Position numbers and translations under genes: made by a program. Positions 32,171 through 34,377 of a stretch of 34,377 bases of DNA are shown piece after piece. How positions within the stretch are numbered: the first letter of the stretch is position 1; each line of letters opens with the position of its first letter. A model generated the notes under the pieces. It was not told the origin of the DNA. It saw nothing but the letters and a program-made list of their open reading frames with translations, and did no database searches. Source of the DNA: Intestinibacillus sp964580155 (GTDB lineage Bacteria; Bacillota; Clostridia; Oscillospirales; Butyricicoccaceae); the NCBI GenBank assembly GCA_964580155.1, contig CAZOJP010000022.1, positions 1 through 34,377 on the forward strand, read 5' to 3'.

Positions 32171-33457
32171 TCAAACCAGAAGGCGCACCCGGAAAACACC
32201 CTTTTCTATCTTATATAGTAGCTCGCCGTCATACTTTTTTGCAAAAGCTATAACGCTCTTGCTGCCGATGCCGTGATCCTTTTGTCCGGCAATGGGATAG
32301 CCGTTTTCATCAAGGGCGGTATCCGACCCACAGGGGTTTTCCATCTCCAGCAAGAGCCGCCCCACGCTTCGGCAGGTAAAATAGAGATAAGGCTTTGTTC
32401 CGTCGGTAAGCCTTCCACAAGCGTGAATTGCATTTTCCAAAAGGTTTGATACCACCATGGACAGCTCCAAGGAATCCACGGTCAGCTCTCTTGGAATATC
32501 CAGCTGGGTCTCTGTGGAAATACCCGCCTGCTCTGCCAGCGCCGCATAGTGGCAGACAGCGGCATTGACCGCGGGATTTTCGCAGTAAACCTTGCTGATT
32601 TTGTGCGGTACTTGATTCTGATGATGCAACAAAGCAGTGGCTTCATCGTTTTTTCCCTGCGCTAACAGCTCCAGAAGCACGTTGTTGAAATGGCGTCGGT
32701 CATGTGCGGTGCGGCTGTTCTGCGCCGACACTTCCTCCATAAGCTCCAGCCGCTGCGACATATTGTCAGCGGCCAGTTGCAGATATTCCCACTCCGCCTG
32801 CATTTTCTGGTTTTCCTCTTTCACTTGAAACTCCCGCTGGAGATTTTTAAGCGAGAGCAAAATAGAGCCGTAAGCCGCAAGGCCGATAACGATCACCAGA
32901 AGCAATGGTATCGCTTGCTCTGTCAGCATGACGACGACATCGTCCGCAGACAGAACATAGTAAGTGAATGTGATGTAAAGCCCCAACGCCACAGCGAAGT
33001 ATGCCGTCCAATGCTCTACCGCCTGCCGGTACAGCGGGCGCACATAGCGAACCAAAATCAGCAGGAAAATGCCAAACAGAATTGCACGCAGCAGCGAGTT
33101 GGCGTAGGCGGGATAAGGCAAATGTCTGCCGATTTCAAAGCTGAGGATAATCACGATGTCGCTGATGTTCTGGACGGTGATATAAGAAAACAGCCACTGC
33201 ATGAAGGTATCCTTGAACATCGGCCGCACCGCAAAGCAAAGCACCGCAAACAGAACAATATCCAGCTTTGCAAGCAGGGTCAGGTTTCCGCTGAGATAAC
33301 AGTAAACCGCCGTACCTAAATCAGCGGCGAGAATGCCCAGCATCGTCAGCAGTGTGACCTTTTTGGAGTATTTCGGCTGTAAAAGTGTCATCATCAGCAG
33401 AACATTGGCAGTGGTAGAAATCGCTGCCCGAAATAATTCCGGAAAATATTCACTCAT
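32171..33457 (-). CDS. GHKL sensor histidine kinase (AgrC-like)
   Basis: The 428-residue product starts at ATG 33455-33457 (MSEYFPELFRAAI), overlapping the regulator stop as ATGA; an ATG two codons earlier is too close to GGGGG. Six or so membrane helices (~10-210) are followed by a coiled coil (~210-245), the phospho-His box RTAHDRRHFNNVL, N-box VVSNLLENAIHACG and G-box DHGIGSKSVIAFAKK. This is the architecture of peptide-sensing AgrC/ComD kinases. No agrB/agrD-like pair is visible here, so the signal is unknown. Confidence 0.9.
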   Translation of the reverse strand: MSEYFPELFRAAISTTANVLLMMTLLQPKYSKKVTLLTMLGILAADLGTAVYCYLSGNLTLLAKLDIVLFAVLCFAVRPMFKDTFMQWLFSYITVQNISDIVIILSFEIGRHLPYPAYANSLLRAILFGIFLLILVRYVRPLYRQAVEHWTAYFAVALGLYITFTYYVLSADDVVVMLTEQAIPLLLVIVIGLAAYGSILLSLKNLQREFQVKEENQKMQAEWEYLQLAADNMSQRLELMEEVSAQNSRTAHDRRHFNNVLLELLAQGKNDEATALLHHQNQVPHKISKVYCENPAVNAAVCHYAALAEQAGISTETQLDIPRELTVDSLELSMVVSNLLENAIHACGRLTDGTKPYLYFTCRSVGRLLLEMENPCGSDTALDENGYPIAGQKDHGIGSKSVIAFAKKYDGELLYKIEKGVFRVRLLV

Positions 33458-34191
33458 TTGCATACCCCCTTTGCCATCAAGTAGTCCATATAGGCATCTC
33501 TTACCGCAGGGTATTGCTTCGCCGCAATCGGCACAATTTTGCCGCCGTATAACGTGAAGCTATCCCTGGTGAAGCGCTCCACCCGGCGCAGATTGATGAG
33601 AAACGAGGTGTGGCATTGCAGAAAATGCCTGTCCTTCAAAATAGATGCACAGTATTCTGAAAAATTCTCACGGAAGGTTCGGCTGGATACTTCTTCACCA
33701 GTTGTCAAGGTGAAGATGGCAGCATGGTTGCGGTATTCACAGCAGATAATATCCGACAGCTTTATCACCCGCAGGCTCGCTGCTGTTTTGATGGCAAAGG
33801 TCTGATCCTCCGCAAGGTCTGCTTTCGAAATGGCGAGGGTCAGTGTATCAAATAGCTGCTGTTTTTCAATGGGTTTAATGAGATAGTTGATCGGGCTTGC
33901 CGCATATGCTTGCAGCGCAAATTGCGGCTCGGTGGTAGCATAGATAATTTGCGCCTCACGATCGAGGCGGCGTATTTCTTTACCCAACTCCAGGCCGTTC
34001 ACCATGGGCATGACAATGTCCAGTATGTAAAGGTGAAAGCGCTCAGACTCCATCGCGGTCAGCAGTTGATCCGGGTGAGGAAACTCCTGAATCTCTGCTT
34101 CCTCCGAATGGGCATTAAAGTATTCTTTTATGTATTCGGTGATGATATCCAGCTCTCTCGGCTGGTCGTCACAGATCGCAATACGCAGCAT
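33454..34191 (-). CDS. LytTR response regulator (AgrA-like)
   Basis: The 245-residue product starts at MLRIAICDDQPRELDI (ATG 34189-34191) after GGAAGGAAG. The receiver domain has the acidic pair at 8-9, phospho-acceptor Asp58 in YILDIVMPMVNG and the Lys in NYLIKPIE. The LytTR DNA-binding domain occupies ~140-240 (ICCEYRNHAAIFTLTTGEEV; FLQCHTSFLINLRRVERF; VPIAAKQYPAVRDAYMDYL). It overlaps the kinase gene by four bases. The direct repeat upstream of the surface-protein operon is its probable target. Confidence 0.92.
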   Translation of the reverse strand: MLRIAICDDQPRELDIITEYIKEYFNAHSEEAEIQEFPHPDQLLTAMESERFHLYILDIVMPMVNGLELGKEIRRLDREAQIIYATTEPQFALQAYAASPINYLIKPIEKQQLFDTLTLAISKADLAEDQTFAIKTAASLRVIKLSDIICCEYRNHAAIFTLTTGEEVSSRTFRENFSEYCASILKDRHFLQCHTSFLINLRRVERFTRDSFTLYGGKIVPIAAKQYPAVRDAYMDYLMAKGVCK

Positions 34192-34196
34192 AGCGG

Positions 34197-34377
34197 TCAC
34201 TTCCTTCCGGTGTGTTCTTTTCGTGGGGCAGAAGGCTTTTGGGCATCGGCAGGAATGGCCCATGAGCGTCCAAAACGGCCCCCGGAATGCGTCCGGCTTG
34301 GCAGTATTGATGCACGCGCCGTTCTGATACGCCCCATTTGTAGGACGCTTCCCGTGCTGAGATATATCCCTGCAAAC
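34197..34377 (-). pseudogene. Small HTH protein, frameshifted and cut by the window edge
   Basis: From the window end the frame reads YISAREASYKWGVSERRVHQ then YCQAGRIPGAV, a helix-turn-helix of the excisionase/MerR-like type. The following family tail GRSWAIPADAQKPSAPRKEH is in another frame (ends TGA 34197-34199). The join GCCGTTTTGG near 34272-34280 would be repaired by adding CCGT (GCCGTCCGTTTTGG), i.e. loss of one copy of a tandem CCGT. The repaired stop would lie 5 bp before the response-regulator ATG, so it is probably the first gene of that operon. Confidence 0.6.

Overview
The window looks like chromosome of a spore-forming, fairly GC-rich member of the Clostridia, probably an Oscillospirales-type gut bacterium. 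This is inferred from gene content (spoIID, a spoIIQ-like gene, a spoVAC fragment, smpB-ssrA, an MsmX/UgpC-type ATPase, S-layer-homology proteins, LytTR signalling) and codon style. No rRNA or taxonomic marker is present, so the genus cannot be named. A GC-rich backbone (about 360-4460 and 10640-26530) is interrupted or flanked by more AT-rich accessory segments that carry most of the damage.

Left edge: bases 1-350 are the end of a large serine recombinase gene and its terminator, i.e. the end of an integrated element. Directly beyond it lie the last ~41 codons of spoVAC, so the element appears to split this spore gene. Next come, on the minus strand, an NlpC/P60-like hydrolase with an in-frame amber stop, an AraC regulator and a carbohydrate-ABC ATPase. 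The smpB and tmRNA genes follow on the plus strand.

Accessory segment ~4480-10640: a BcgI-like restriction-modification operon (winged-helix regulator, nuclease-methyltransferase split by a one-base frameshift, two-TRD specificity subunit), the tail of a plasmid Rep gene, a 5'-truncated S-layer-homology gene, a 94-bp palindromic element and an unrecognised small gene.

Backbone ~10640-26530: a MarR-controlled heterodimeric ABC exporter; pyridoxal kinase; a GHL10 hydrolase; an operon of acyl-ACP thioesterase plus an atypical nucleotidyltransferase/HEPN pair; GluQ-RS; a two-gene sigma-region-4-like unit behind a LexA-type box; citrate synthase with a consensus promoter; the sporulation pair spoIID and spoIIQ-like, the latter behind a sigma-F-like promoter; an OhrR-type MarR regulator; and a redox group of ferritin, Crp/Fnr and thioredoxin.

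Right segment ~26600-34377: a decayed gene remnant, a 1539-residue S-layer-homology/beta-helix surface protein whose frame continues past an amber codon, a small Cys-rich protein translationally coupled to it, and an AgrC/AgrA-like GHKL kinase and LytTR regulator pair preceded by a frameshifted HTH gene. Between the two operons sits a perfect 12-bp direct repeat with a 21-bp period, placed as an activator site for the surface-protein operon. This suggests a self-contained sensor-to-cell-surface module. Several genes here are broken, so single-base calls should be verified.
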